Assembly (NCBI GenBank): GCA_041687475.1
Contig: JAWLBW010000037.1
Location: forward strand, 1-21,714
Reading direction: 5' to 3'
Source: JAWLBW01 sp041687475
GTDB taxonomy: Bacteria > J088 > JAWLBW01
Length of the DNA stretch: 21,714 nucleotides
Both the position numbers and the translations under genes were made by a program. A model generated the notes under the pieces. The model saw only the letters and a program-made list of their open reading frames with translations, did not search any database and was not told the DNA's origin. Positions 9,677 through 17,341 of this stretch are shown here, one piece after another (within the stretch, counting starts at the first letter, position 1; each line of letters opens with the position of its first letter).

Positions 9677-9773
9677 GCCTCGCCTTGAGGCGAGCGACGG
9701 CAGATTTCCAGATGGAAGATTACGGATGCAGCCGACTCAGGTCGGCTCCGTCTGCCATTTGCCGGCTGCCATG
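9677..9773. repeat. Convergent gap with hairpins and 7-nt-period inverted repeat element
   Basis: Between the converging moxR and rsmI genes lie a hairpin CTCGCC-TTGA-GGCGAG (9679-9694) and then a structured element. That element has GATnnnn-like heptads around 9704-9730, a central hairpin GCCGAC-TCAG-GTCGGC (9731-9746) flanked by ACGGA/TCCGT (9722-9726/9747-9751), and heptads CTGCCAT, TTGCCGG, CTGCCAT (9752-9772) on the right. GGCAGA (9699-9704) and TCTGCC (9751-9756) are inverted partners. No T-tract follows, so a classical terminator is not evident, although the hairpins could end transcription of both genes. It shares the words AGATTACGGATG and GCCGAC/GTCGGC with 14119-14218. Confidence 0.6.
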
Positions 9774-10631
9774 TCATTCAGGCGAGGTTTCGGCTTTCAA
9801 TTGCTCGACGGCGCGGTAGGCCACCTTACGGGGAACGCCCGTGCGAAAGGCGAGAAAGTCGCTCAGCTCGCGACCCGCGAGGGCATGACGGTCGCGCAGG
9901 CGACGGGCCTCTTCGACAAGGTCGTGCAGTTCGATTTGCGACGCGCCGGCCTCGGCCCCATCGATGACGAGCGTCATCTCGCCGCGAAAGGCTTCGGCCT
10001 CGTGCATGGCCGCAAGCACGTCGGCCGCCTTGCCGCCGTGCACGGCTTCGTGCAGCTTGGTCAGTTCGCGGCAGAGCGCGATACGCCGCCGGGGCAGTTT
10101 ACCCGCGATGATTTCGAGCAGGGCCCGTGCGTCGTGGGGCGGCAGCAGCAGAACGTGCGCCGCCTCGTCGCCGACCATGCCGGTAATCAGCGCCTCACGT
10201 TCGCCCGCTTTCGGCGGCGGGTAACCGTGAAAGACGACGGGCAGGCGTTCAATGCCGGCAATGGACAGGGCGGCCGCCAGAACCGAAGGTCCCGGAACGG
10301 CCCGCACGTCGACGCCGGCATCGAGGGCGGCGCGCACCAGGGTCGCCCCCGGATCTGCGATGGCGGGCGTACCCGCATCGGTCAACAGCGCGACCGAGCG
10401 ACCCTCGGCCAACACCTGCAGCACGTTTTCGGTCTCGCGGCGTTCGCGATGTCTCTCAAAGACGCGCACGGCCTGCGGGTGCAGATCGAATGCGGCAAAG
10501 AGTTTCCGGCTGACCCGCGTGTCTTCGACCAGCACCAGGTCGGCCTCGGCCACGACCCGGCGCGCACGCGGGCTCCAGTCTTCGAGGTTGCCGAGCGGCG
10601 TGGCGACGACGTAAAGCAGACCGTCGGTCAT
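9774..10631 (-). CDS. rsmI: 16S rRNA (cytidine-1402-2'-O)-methyltransferase RsmI
   Basis: SAM-dependent methyltransferase that makes the 2'-O-methyl group of C1402 in 16S rRNA, close to the P site. The length of 285 residues is normal. It starts with LYVVATPLGNLED (6-18) and then has EDTR (36-39), LLTDAGTPAIADPG (82-95), PGPS (113-116) and RELTKLHEAVHGG, the tetrapyrrole-methylase fold signature of RsmI. Slight divergence is seen where relatives have an ExPHR-type motif (here PPHDAR). Its ATG overlaps the TGA of the 82-codon upstream gene (ATGA), so the two form an operon. The gene converges on moxR. Confidence 0.95.
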   Translation of the reverse strand: MTDGLLYVVATPLGNLEDWSPRARRVVAEADLVLVEDTRVSRKLFAAFDLHPQAVRVFERHRERRETENVLQVLAEGRSVALLTDAGTPAIADPGATLVRAALDAGVDVRAVPGPSVLAAALSIAGIERLPVVFHGYPPPKAGEREALITGMVGDEAAHVLLLPPHDARALLEIIAGKLPRRRIALCRELTKLHEAVHGGKAADVLAAMHEAEAFRGEMTLVIDGAEAGASQIELHDLVEEARRLRDRHALAGRELSDFLAFRTGVPRKVAYRAVEQLKAETSPE

Positions 10632-10876
10632 GAAACCGGGTGGGCGGCGAGAATATGATTCCGGTTAACGGTGGCGAATTCAAGCCGTGTGGTACGATTG
10701 CCTTTTCGCCACTCGACATTCGTCAGGGCTAGAAATGGCTTCGAATCGGCCTGATAATTCAGCATGTCGATCAGGCGCGCGTGACGGGGCACATGCAAAT
10801 CGCCTTCGACACGTTCACCGCCGACAAGGTAAATTAAGATTCGCTGTGAGGTTTCGTTCGGCTGCGGGGCGCTCAT
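10628..10876 (-). CDS. Small conserved-looking protein of unknown function, 82 aa
   Basis: The 82-residue protein has no transmembrane segment or signal peptide. It follows the pattern IxLVGGERVEGDLHVPRHxRLIDMLN (about 14-40) and then KPFLALTNVEW (46-56). This resembles small beta-rich domains annotated only as DUF (I think of DUF6812), possibly SH3/Sm-like barrels. The ATG at 10876 is chosen over an in-frame ATG at 10897: the sequence before it is low in family character, and an extended -10 box ends 7 nt upstream. The stop overlaps the rsmI start, so the two are co-expressed. A role linked to RNA or ribosomes is a guess from that coupling. Confidence 0.7.
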   Translation of the reverse strand: MSAPQPNETSQRILIYLVGGERVEGDLHVPRHARLIDMLNYQADSKPFLALTNVEWRKGNRTTRLEFATVNRNHILAAHPVS

Positions 10877-10883
10877 GGCGTAC

Positions 10884-10892
10884 AATGTAGCA
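10884..10892 (-). promoter_or_regulatory. Extended -10 of the 82-aa gene/rsmI operon
   Basis: TGC TACATT on the minus strand is an extended -10 with its last base 7 nt before the ATG at 10876. TACATT matches four of six consensus positions. No -35 is obvious. Together with the spacing it suggests a leaderless or nearly leaderless message. The divergent 11012 gene lacks an obvious promoter in the same 135-bp gap. Confidence 0.35.
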
Positions 10893-11011
10893 CACACCCG
10901 GCCCGTACTGCGAGCGGTCGGGTACTTGCGTTGGCTGCATGCCGTCGAAAACCGACAGGGTGCCGCACCGATGCAAGCTCTTTTCCCGGCGTTGCGCCAG
11001 GAGGTCTGACC

Positions 11012-12010
11012 GTGGCCCTGCTAACAAGATTGCTTCTCGACGAAGGCGTCATCGACTACGAGGGCGTCGAAGAAGGCATCAAGGCTCAGGTGCTGTACGG
11101 CGGCCGTATCGGCACGAACCTGCTGTACCTGAACCTCATAACCGAAGACCAGCTGTGCCGGGCGCTGTCGCGCTGTCACGGCATTCCCTCGGTCATGCTC
11201 GGCGACGGCGACGTCGAGGCCGAGGCCGTGCGCGCCATTCCTGAGAAATACGTGCGCAACTACAAGGTATTTCCCTTTCGCCGGAAAAGCCGCACCGTAA
11301 GTCTCGCCATGGCCGACCCCGGCCGCCGCGCCCATATCGCCGACATCAGCTACACCACCGGGCTCATCATCAAGCCCTATGTTACGCCCGAGCACCGCCT
11401 CGACGAAATGCTCGAGCGGCACTACGAGATACCCCTGCCGTGGCGCTACCAGGAAAGCTACGACGAAGTGGTGCTGGCCGATGACGACCTGCCCGAAGCC
11501 GAGCGCACCTTCCAGCCCATCGACATGGAAACCGCGCAGCAACTGCTCGACAGCGCCGAACGCGGCAGGCAGGTACCCGACACCATTCTCAGCCTTGCCC
11601 GCAACCACTTCAAACGGGCAGCCCTGCTCATCGTCAGGGGCGGAGAAATGCTCGGTTTCGGCGGCTTTCACGACGAAGACCTCATGGAAGAAGGCCTGGT
11701 GCTGCCCCTGACCGAAGACTCGGCCTTCGGCAGCATCGTCGACCTCGGCACGACCACCCGCGGCCGCCTGCGGGGCGCCGAAGTCGAAAAACACCTGTGG
11801 AAGGCCCTGGGTGGAGAAAAGCCACGCAGCGCCTTCATCGCCCCCATTTCCCTGCGGGGAAGGGTGGTAAACATTCTTTACGGCGATGCCGGCGTCGGTC
11901 GCGAGCTCGAAGGCGACCTGGGCGACTTCATCGTCTTTCTCAACCGCGCGGCACAAGCCTATGAGCGCATCGTGCGCATGCGCGTGCAAACAAGCTTGAA
12001 GGAGAGTTGA
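11012..12010 (+). CDS. GspE-N/MshEN domain protein with C-terminal GAF-like domain
   Basis: The 332-residue protein starts at GTG 11012, chosen because AGGAGG (10999-11004) stands 7 nt upstream and because the domain begins at once. Residues about 1-140 match the N-terminal domain of GspE/PilB ATPases (MshEN), with RLLLDEGVID...GIKAQ and GGRIGTNLLYLNLITEDQL; in some relatives this binds cyclic di-GMP. Several consensus positions are changed, so nucleotide binding is uncertain. An acidic linker (150-170) leads to a GAF-like fold (about 170-325: FKRAALLIVRGGEMLGFGG, LVLPLTEDSAF, AFIAPISLRGRVVNILYGD). There is no ATPase core, signal peptide or transmembrane helix. This architecture is typical of deltaproteobacterial signalling proteins. 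It is a probable cytoplasmic sensor or adaptor, co-transcribed with the GH2-like gene 3 bp downstream. Confidence 0.78.
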   Translation: MALLTRLLLDEGVIDYEGVEEGIKAQVLYGGRIGTNLLYLNLITEDQLCRALSRCHGIPSVMLGDGDVEAEAVRAIPEKYVRNYKVFPFRRKSRTVSLAMADPGRRAHIADISYTTGLIIKPYVTPEHRLDEMLERHYEIPLPWRYQESYDEVVLADDDLPEAERTFQPIDMETAQQLLDSAERGRQVPDTILSLARNHFKRAALLIVRGGEMLGFGGFHDEDLMEEGLVLPLTEDSAFGSIVDLGTTTRGRLRGAEVEKHLWKALGGEKPRSAFIAPISLRGRVVNILYGDAGVGRELEGDLGDFIVFLNRAAQAYERIVRMRVQTSLKES

Positions 12011-12013
12011 TCG

Positions 12014-14116
12014 ATGGCCGAACGTATTTCGTTGCAGAATGCCCGGTGGGAACTTGCAGGCGTCACCCCCAGCGGCGAACCCGCCGAGGGCGACTGGTTC
12101 GAAATTCCCTTTCCTGCAACGGTACGGCACGCCCACGAAGCCAAAGGGCGGCCGCTGCCCTCGAACTGGGCCGACCTCGAATGGGTCTACCGGTGCCGAT
12201 TTTCCTGCCCCCACGGCGAAGAGCGGGTCGTGCGCCTCATGTTGGCCGGTGTCGACTACCGCTCGGGCGTCGTGCTCAACGGCGAACAGCTGGGCGAGAA
12301 CAAGGGCGCCTACGGCCCTGTCTGGTACGACGTAAGCAGCACGGTTGCCGACGAAAACACGCTGGCCGTACGAGTGCGCGCCGCGGTCAACAACCGCGAC
12401 CGCCTGCTGTCGCCCAATCGGCACCCCCTGCGCTTCGAGAACACCGGCGATCCGATTTTCGAAGACGTCGGCATCTGGGACGACGTGGCCGTCGTGGTCA
12501 CGGGCCCGCTGTATTTCGACGGCTGGCTGGTTAACGCCTTTCCCGACGGCGACGGTGGTGAAGTCGTTCTGCGAATCGACGTCAACAACACCCAGAACAC
12601 CACCGCGGGCCACGTGCGGGTAACCCTGTTCGACGGCGAAACCGAGATGGTCGCCGAAGAGCAGGCCATATCCATGCCCTCGGGCATTTCGACACACGAG
12701 GTCAACCTCATCCTACCCCGGGTCGAAGCCTGGTATCCCCACAACGTGGGCAGGCCGAAGCTTTATGACATGCGCATGGAGCTGGTGCGCAACGAAGACT
12801 CGGTCGACACGGTGGCGCAGCCGGTGGGCTTCCGCAAGGTAAAAATCAACCGTACCGGCGAGCGCGACAAGGCCTGGCAGGTCGCGGTAAACGGTAAGCC
12901 CGTCGAGCTGCGCGGCATCAACTGGGCGGCCCTTCCGCTCGCACCGGGGCGCGACTACGGCGCCTATGTGCGTTCGCTGCGCGAAGCCGGGGTCAATGCC
13001 GTTCGCGTCTGGGGCGGCCGCCACCGCAGAGCCTTCTACGAAGCCTGCGATCGCGAGGGCCTGCTCGTGCACCAGGAGTTTCCCTACGGGCTCATGGACG
13101 GGTTTACCTTTCCCCCGCAGACCCGTGATTTTCCGGGCGGAAAGGACCTGGTCGATATCGCCCGCCTCGACAACAATGCCTACGTGCGCCATCTGCGTAA
13201 TCACCCCTCCATCTTTCTCTGGGTGGGCGGCACGCGCATTCACAACCAGGACAACCAACACATCATGCGCACCGTCGAAGAAGCCCTGCGGGTTTTCGAC
13301 GGCACCCGCCCGTACGTGCCCACCCTGCCGACCGAACACGTGCAGACCGATTTCGAGGTGCGCACGGCGGGCCTCTCGCCCGAGCACCTCGAAGACGGCT
13401 ATCCCCTGCTCATTGCCCAGGGCCTTCCGGCCTGGAAAGGCGACAAACCCGACAACGCCTTCAGCAACCGGTGGAAAAAGTACGGCGGCGAATCGGCCCA
13501 GGCCCGCGCCATTGCCTGGGCAGTAGGTGGACAGCGGTACACCCCCACGGCCGGCGGATACGTCGGTGAAATGCTCGACTGGTCGCCCGACGGAGGCTAC
13601 GGCCTGCACGACTACCAGAGTGAGCCCCGTCTCGGGTGGAAAACCCTGGCCGGCCTGTATGCCGCCCTGGCCATCGGACTGTCCTTCGACTGGAAGGCCT
13701 GGGAAAAGGGCGCCTTCGAGGCCGAGGTATGGGCCGTTGCCGACGACGGCCGAACCGAGCAGGAAGCCCGCGTGTGGGTAACCGATGCCGACGGCAGGGA
13801 AGGCGAAAGCGTCAGTGTAAAGGGCAGCCTTGAAGGCGGACGCGGCGTTCTCGGCGACATTAAACTGCCCCTGAGCGGAAAGGCACCCTTCACCGCCTGG
13901 GTCGGCTCGTCCGACACGCAGGCCGTACCCTACCCCCTCGATGCCCGCAAGCCCGTTTCGGCCTACTCACTGGCCGAAGTATCTGCTGCGCGGCAGAGAC
14001 TGGCCACCCAGACGCAGGCCATGCGGCCTGTACGCGACATCGGCATCTTCGGCCTGCTTCCGGTCGAGCTGCTCCTGCGCGGCATCTTCGCCTTACGGCT
14101 TGCCATGGGCGTCTGA
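12014..14116 (+). CDS. GH2 (beta-mannosidase-like) fold protein, probably catalytically inactive
   Basis: The 700-residue protein shows the GH2 domain order: jelly-roll sugar-binding domain (about 1-165), Ig-like domain (166-275), TIM barrel (about 285-555) and a C-terminal beta domain (565-640). Family landmarks include LRGINWAALP (299-308), AVRVWGGRHRRAFYEACDREGLLVHQE around 329-355, and HLRNHPSIFLW (393-403). In active GH2 enzymes HPSIxLW is followed by xGNNE, where Glu is the acid/base; here it reads VGGTR (404-408). The nucleophile region, normally SEFG-like, seems to be IAQGLPAW (467-474), also without Glu. No signal peptide is present, and the C-terminus (674-698) is hydrophobic or amphipathic. 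It may be a carbohydrate-binding or structural pseudoenzyme. AGGAG (12000-12004) precedes the ATG. Confidence 0.75.
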   Translation: MAERISLQNARWELAGVTPSGEPAEGDWFEIPFPATVRHAHEAKGRPLPSNWADLEWVYRCRFSCPHGEERVVRLMLAGVDYRSGVVLNGEQLGENKGAYGPVWYDVSSTVADENTLAVRVRAAVNNRDRLLSPNRHPLRFENTGDPIFEDVGIWDDVAVVVTGPLYFDGWLVNAFPDGDGGEVVLRIDVNNTQNTTAGHVRVTLFDGETEMVAEEQAISMPSGISTHEVNLILPRVEAWYPHNVGRPKLYDMRMELVRNEDSVDTVAQPVGFRKVKINRTGERDKAWQVAVNGKPVELRGINWAALPLAPGRDYGAYVRSLREAGVNAVRVWGGRHRRAFYEACDREGLLVHQEFPYGLMDGFTFPPQTRDFPGGKDLVDIARLDNNAYVRHLRNHPSIFLWVGGTRIHNQDNQHIMRTVEEALRVFDGTRPYVPTLPTEHVQTDFEVRTAGLSPEHLEDGYPLLIAQGLPAWKGDKPDNAFSNRWKKYGGESAQARAIAWAVGGQRYTPTAGGYVGEMLDWSPDGGYGLHDYQSEPRLGWKTLAGLYAALAIGLSFDWKAWEKGAFEAEVWAVADDGRTEQEARVWVTDADGREGESVSVKGSLEGGRGVLGDIKLPLSGKAPFTAWVGSSDTQAVPYPLDARKPVSAYSLAEVSAARQRLATQTQAMRPVRDIGIFGLLPVELLLRGIFALRLAMGV

Positions 14117-14118
14117 GC

Positions 14119-14218
14119 GAATGGCAGACGGCAGATTACGGATGGCAGACGAAGTGGCGGTGGAATCAGGTATCGCCCTTCCCTTCGTCTTCATTCGCGG
14201 TCTGCCGACGAGGTCGGC
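14119..14218. repeat. Heptad repeat and inverted-arm element in convergent gap
   Basis: Four consecutive heptamers, GGCAGAC, GGCAGAT, TACGGAT and GGCAGAC (14123-14150), start just after the GH2-like stop. Their complements recur downstream: GACGAAG (14148-14154) with CTTCGTC (14183-14189), and GGCAGAC (14144-14150) with GTCTGCC (14200-14206). A GCCGAC-GAG-GTCGGC hairpin (14204-14218) closes the element. AGATTACGGATG and the GCCGAC/GTCGGC hairpin are shared with 9695-9772. The rest of the gap up to the terminator at 14292 shows nothing recognisable. Confidence 0.6.
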
Positions 14219-14291
14219 GCTGTTCCACGAATCCGCAGGATGAGGTTGCGACCGGCGCTTCCGCTCCCCAAAGCCTGCAAATCTACGACGT

Positions 14292-14324
14292 AAAAAGGGC
14301 GTTCCCGATGGGAACGCCCTTTTT
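14292..14324. terminator. Bidirectional intrinsic terminator
   Basis: A perfect 15-bp inverted repeat: five A, GGGCGTTCCC, a GAT loop, GGGAACGCCC, five T. The 10-bp G+C-rich stem with a U-tract on either strand serves both the GH2-like unit (+) and the transaldolase (-), whose stop codon is at 14344-14346. It is the only classical terminator seen in the window. Confidence 0.93.
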
Positions 14325-14343
14325 CAATTCGATAGCTGAAAGG

Positions 14344-14994
14344 TCAGGCCTTGGCCGACATCTTTTCCCAATCGGCGAGAAACTTTTCCAGACCGATATC
14401 GGTCAGGGGATGCTTCACCAGCTGCTCAATGACCGAGAAGGGAATGGTGGCCACGTGCGCGCCCATGCGAGCCGCCTCGATGATGTGCATCGGGCTGCGT
14501 ACGCTGGCAACGAGCACTTCGGTTTCGAAGGCATAGTTCGAATAAATTTCGACGATCTCTTCGATGAGCTGCATGCCCGGCGTCGCGATGTCGTCGAGAC
14601 GGCCGACGAAGGGCGAAATGAAGCTTGCGCCCGCCTTGGCGGCAAGCAGGGCCTGGGCCGCCGAGAAACACAGCGTCACGTTGGTGCGAATACCTTCGCC
14701 CGAGAGCGCCTTGACGACCCTCAGGCCTTCCTTGATGAGCGGCACCTTGACCACGACATTGTCGTGCAGGGCGGCAAGCTCGTGGGCTTCGCGCATCATG
14801 CCGGCGAAATCGGTGCTCACGACCTCGGCCGAAACCGGCCCTTCGACAATGGCGCAGATTTCCTTCACGCGGGTGTGAAAATCGGCGCCCGATTTGGCGA
14901 TCAGCGACGGATTGGTGGTAACGCCGTCAAGCACGCCGAGGTCATTGGCCTCGCGAATCTCGTCGAGATTCGCCGAATCGATGAAAAACTTCAT
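14344..14994 (-). CDS. tal: Transaldolase, small Fsa/TalC (MipB) type
   Basis: The 216-residue protein belongs to the short transaldolase/fructose-6-phosphate aldolase family, which moves a dihydroxyacetone unit between sugar phosphates through a Schiff base. The N-terminus MKFFIDSANLDEI, GVTTNPSL (24-31), the catalytic Lys83 in VVVKVPLIKEGL, TNVTLCFSAAQALLAAKAGA and SPFVGRLDD are all present. Most proteins of this length and motif set act as transaldolases in the pentose-phosphate pathway, but fructose-6-phosphate aldolase activity cannot be excluded by eye. An AGGA lies 8 nt before the ATG, within a 46-nt leader behind an extended -10 box. The gene is probably monocistronic, ending at the shared terminator. 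Confidence 0.93.
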   Translation of the reverse strand: MKFFIDSANLDEIREANDLGVLDGVTTNPSLIAKSGADFHTRVKEICAIVEGPVSAEVVSTDFAGMMREAHELAALHDNVVVKVPLIKEGLRVVKALSGEGIRTNVTLCFSAAQALLAAKAGASFISPFVGRLDDIATPGMQLIEEIVEIYSNYAFETEVLVASVRSPMHIIEAARMGAHVATIPFSVIEQLVKHPLTDIGLEKFLADWEKMSAKA

Positions 14995-15040
14995 GGGTCT
15001 AATCCTGAGTAAGTTGGCGGGGAATCAACGTAATCAGGGC

Positions 15041-15071
15041 ATTGTATCAGGACCATGGGCCCGAGTTCCAA
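15041..15071 (-). promoter_or_regulatory. Promoter of the transaldolase gene
   Basis: The minus strand reads TGA TACAAT (extended -10, hexamer 15046-15041, five of six matches), with TTGGAA (15071-15066) 19 bp upstream as a possible -35. This gives a leader of about 40 nt that contains the AGGA ribosome-binding site. Confidence 0.5.
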
Positions 15072-15104
15072 GAACAAGCGGGGCCCCGGTTTGCCTGCGA
15101 CAGG

Positions 15105-17339
15105 TCAGCCTGCGCTTGAATCGCGATGGCGGCGAATCTGGTCAATGGGCAGCACCGAAAGCAGTTCTTCCAGCGTGGTCACCCCCTGCTCGGCCTTGTG
15201 CAATGCGTCGGCTACGAGCGGAAGCATGCCCCCGGCCACGGCGGCGGCGCGCAGGCCGCCGCTCTCAGTGCCGGCGTCGATGCGCCTGCGCGCTTCCTCA
15301 TCCGGTTCCCAGTATTCGACCAGGGCGACACGGCCGCGATAGCCGGTGTGATTGCAGGCGGGGCACCCGCGGCCGCGACGGAAATCGGCGCCGGGTACTT
15401 CGTCTGCCCGATAAAACTCGCGAACCACTTCCCGCTCGGGCACATGACGCTCGCTGCAATGCGAACAGACGCGGCGGGCAAGCCGCTGGCTGATGACGCA
15501 GAGCAAGGTCTGCGACAGCAGATTCGGAGCCACGCCCAGATCGGTCAACCGTCGCACCGAACCCACCGCTTCGTTTACGTGCAGGGTGCTGAAAATCAGG
15601 TGACCGGTCAGGGCCGCCCGAATCGTAATCTCTGCGGTTTCGGCATCACGGATTTCGCCCACGAGAATGACGTCGGGGTCCTGACGCAGAAAGGCGCGCA
15701 GATAGCGGCTGAAGGTGTTGCCGATGTCTTCGTTGACCTGGCTCTGCTGCACGCCGTCAATGGCGTATTCGACCGGGTCTTCGGCCGTTACGATCTTGAT
15801 GGCGTCGGCTTTCAGTTCCTGCAGGGCCGAGTACAGGGTGGTGGTCTTTCCGCAGCCCGTGGGACCGGTCAACAGAATAAGCCCCTGGGGGTTCCGGAGA
15901 AGCCTTCGAAACCGTTCGGCCACGACCGGCGCAAGCCCCAGCTGGTCGATGGTAGGCACCTCGGTGCTCTGGTTCAGCACGCGCAGCACCACGCTTTCGC
16001 CCCAGATGGTCGGCTGCACGGCCACCCGGAAATCGACCGCCTGCTTGCCGAAGCGCCGCCTGATGACACCGTCCTGCGGCCTGCGCCGCTCGGCAATATC
16101 GAGGCCGGCCATGACCTTGATGCTGGTAACGACGGGACGCAGGTTCTGCAGGGTAAGCGGATTTTCGGGCACGTCTACAAGACTGCCGTCGATGCGCATG
16201 CGCAGGGCCACCTCGTTTTCGAAGGCTTCGATGTGAATGTCGCTGGCCCTGCGGCGCACCCCCGTGTAGAGCAGATAGTTCACCAGACGCGGCACGTCGG
16301 TTCGCTCGATGCCCGTCTTCTCCTCTGCGACCCGCTCGGCCTCTTCACCCACGCTTGAGTCGCCCCAGGCCGAATCGGCGTAAAGACGCCACTGATCGGG
16401 CTCGACGTCGTAAAGCAGGTTAATGAGGTTGAGAATGTTCGACTCGGCGCCGACCGCGACATGCACCTCGGTGCAGTCGACGGCCTTGGCCACGCCGTCG
16501 AGCAGTTCCATGTCTTCGGGATGGCTGGTCACGACCCAGACGGTATTGTCTTCGATTCGCAGGGCGAGCACCGCGTTGTTCTGCGCGAAGCGCCGTGGAA
16601 GCAGCCGCACGACATCGTCGTCGGCCAGGTTGAGTATGCGCTCGGTGTTGTAGTAGGGCCGGTTCAGAAAGTTGGCGAGCAACTCGAAAGCAGTATCTTC
16701 CTGCAGGGCGCCCGTACGAATCAGCGCCTTGCCGAGCGGGTATCCTTTCTCGCGCTGCACCTCGAGGGCCTGCTCGATCTGCGCATGGGCAACGAGGCCC
16801 TGTTTCTCGAGAAACTCGCCGAAACGGCGGTTCTGCCCCTCGGTATCGTTTACCCGGGCAAAGAGCCGTTCGATTCGCTCGTCGATGTCGGCGTCGGTTC
16901 CCAGGCAGACAGGGTTCAGCTTTTTCTCGCGCACGCTCTCGATCGCCGCGGTTTCGTCTCCCTCGGCGCAGAGAAAGTAGAGACGGTCGCCCAGGCACAA
17001 CAGCGGCAGAATACGCCTTTCGATACAGTATTCCTGACCGAGGCAGGGGGGCGTGGTAATATCGAACCAGTCGCCGTCGAGCTGAAAGCCGTGTCGGCCT
17101 TTCCACAACAGCAGGGCGCGCAGGAAGTCGTTGCGGTCGAGCAGGCGGCGGTCAAGCAGGTAGCGCTCGATGGGAACGCTTTCCGCTGCGGCCTCGTTCT
17201 CCCAGAGACGCCAGTCGCCGGGCGGTTCCGACACGCCCAACGCGGTGCAGATGATCGCGCGAAGGTCGCCTTCCTTGTGGGGTGCGTGGCGGCATTCGCC
17301 CTTGCGAACGTGCTTGTCGGGACTCGTGTTCAACTGCAT
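15105..17339 (-). CDS. GspE/PilB-type secretion or pilus-assembly ATPase
   Basis: The 744-residue protein is a hexameric AAA-like assembly ATPase of type II secretion or type IV pilus systems. Residues about 25-165 form a degenerate first N-terminal domain. RRFGEFLEKQGLV...ALEVQ followed by LGKALIRTGAL (171-212) is a good MshEN motif pair, which in relatives binds cyclic di-GMP. The core has Walker A GPTGCGKT (492-499), Asp box AEDPVEY (519-525), Walker B VILVGEIRD (557-565), His box TGHLIFSTLH (578-587) and a zinc tetracysteine motif CSHC...CPAC (625-628, 659-662). All catalytic elements are intact. No other secretion or pilus gene is nearby, so the assigned system is open. It is the second MshEN protein in the window, after that at 11012-12010. 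Confidence 0.92.
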   Translation of the reverse strand: MQLNTSPDKHVRKGECRHAPHKEGDLRAIICTALGVSEPPGDWRLWENEAAAESVPIERYLLDRRLLDRNDFLRALLLWKGRHGFQLDGDWFDITTPPCLGQEYCIERRILPLLCLGDRLYFLCAEGDETAAIESVREKKLNPVCLGTDADIDERIERLFARVNDTEGQNRRFGEFLEKQGLVAHAQIEQALEVQREKGYPLGKALIRTGALQEDTAFELLANFLNRPYYNTERILNLADDDVVRLLPRRFAQNNAVLALRIEDNTVWVVTSHPEDMELLDGVAKAVDCTEVHVAVGAESNILNLINLLYDVEPDQWRLYADSAWGDSSVGEEAERVAEEKTGIERTDVPRLVNYLLYTGVRRRASDIHIEAFENEVALRMRIDGSLVDVPENPLTLQNLRPVVTSIKVMAGLDIAERRRPQDGVIRRRFGKQAVDFRVAVQPTIWGESVVLRVLNQSTEVPTIDQLGLAPVVAERFRRLLRNPQGLILLTGPTGCGKTTTLYSALQELKADAIKIVTAEDPVEYAIDGVQQSQVNEDIGNTFSRYLRAFLRQDPDVILVGEIRDAETAEITIRAALTGHLIFSTLHVNEAVGSVRRLTDLGVAPNLLSQTLLCVISQRLARRVCSHCSERHVPEREVVREFYRADEVPGADFRRGRGCPACNHTGYRGRVALVEYWEPDEEARRRIDAGTESGGLRAAAVAGGMLPLVADALHKAEQGVTTLEELLSVLPIDQIRRHRDSSAG

Positions 17340-17341
17340 GG

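Noticed and set aside
11021..12697. 558-codon open frame on the minus strand
   Set aside because: It lies antisense to the well-supported MshEN/GAF and GH2-like genes, has no recognisable domain and is explained by G+C-rich GNC/GNN codon bias, which keeps the opposite frame open.
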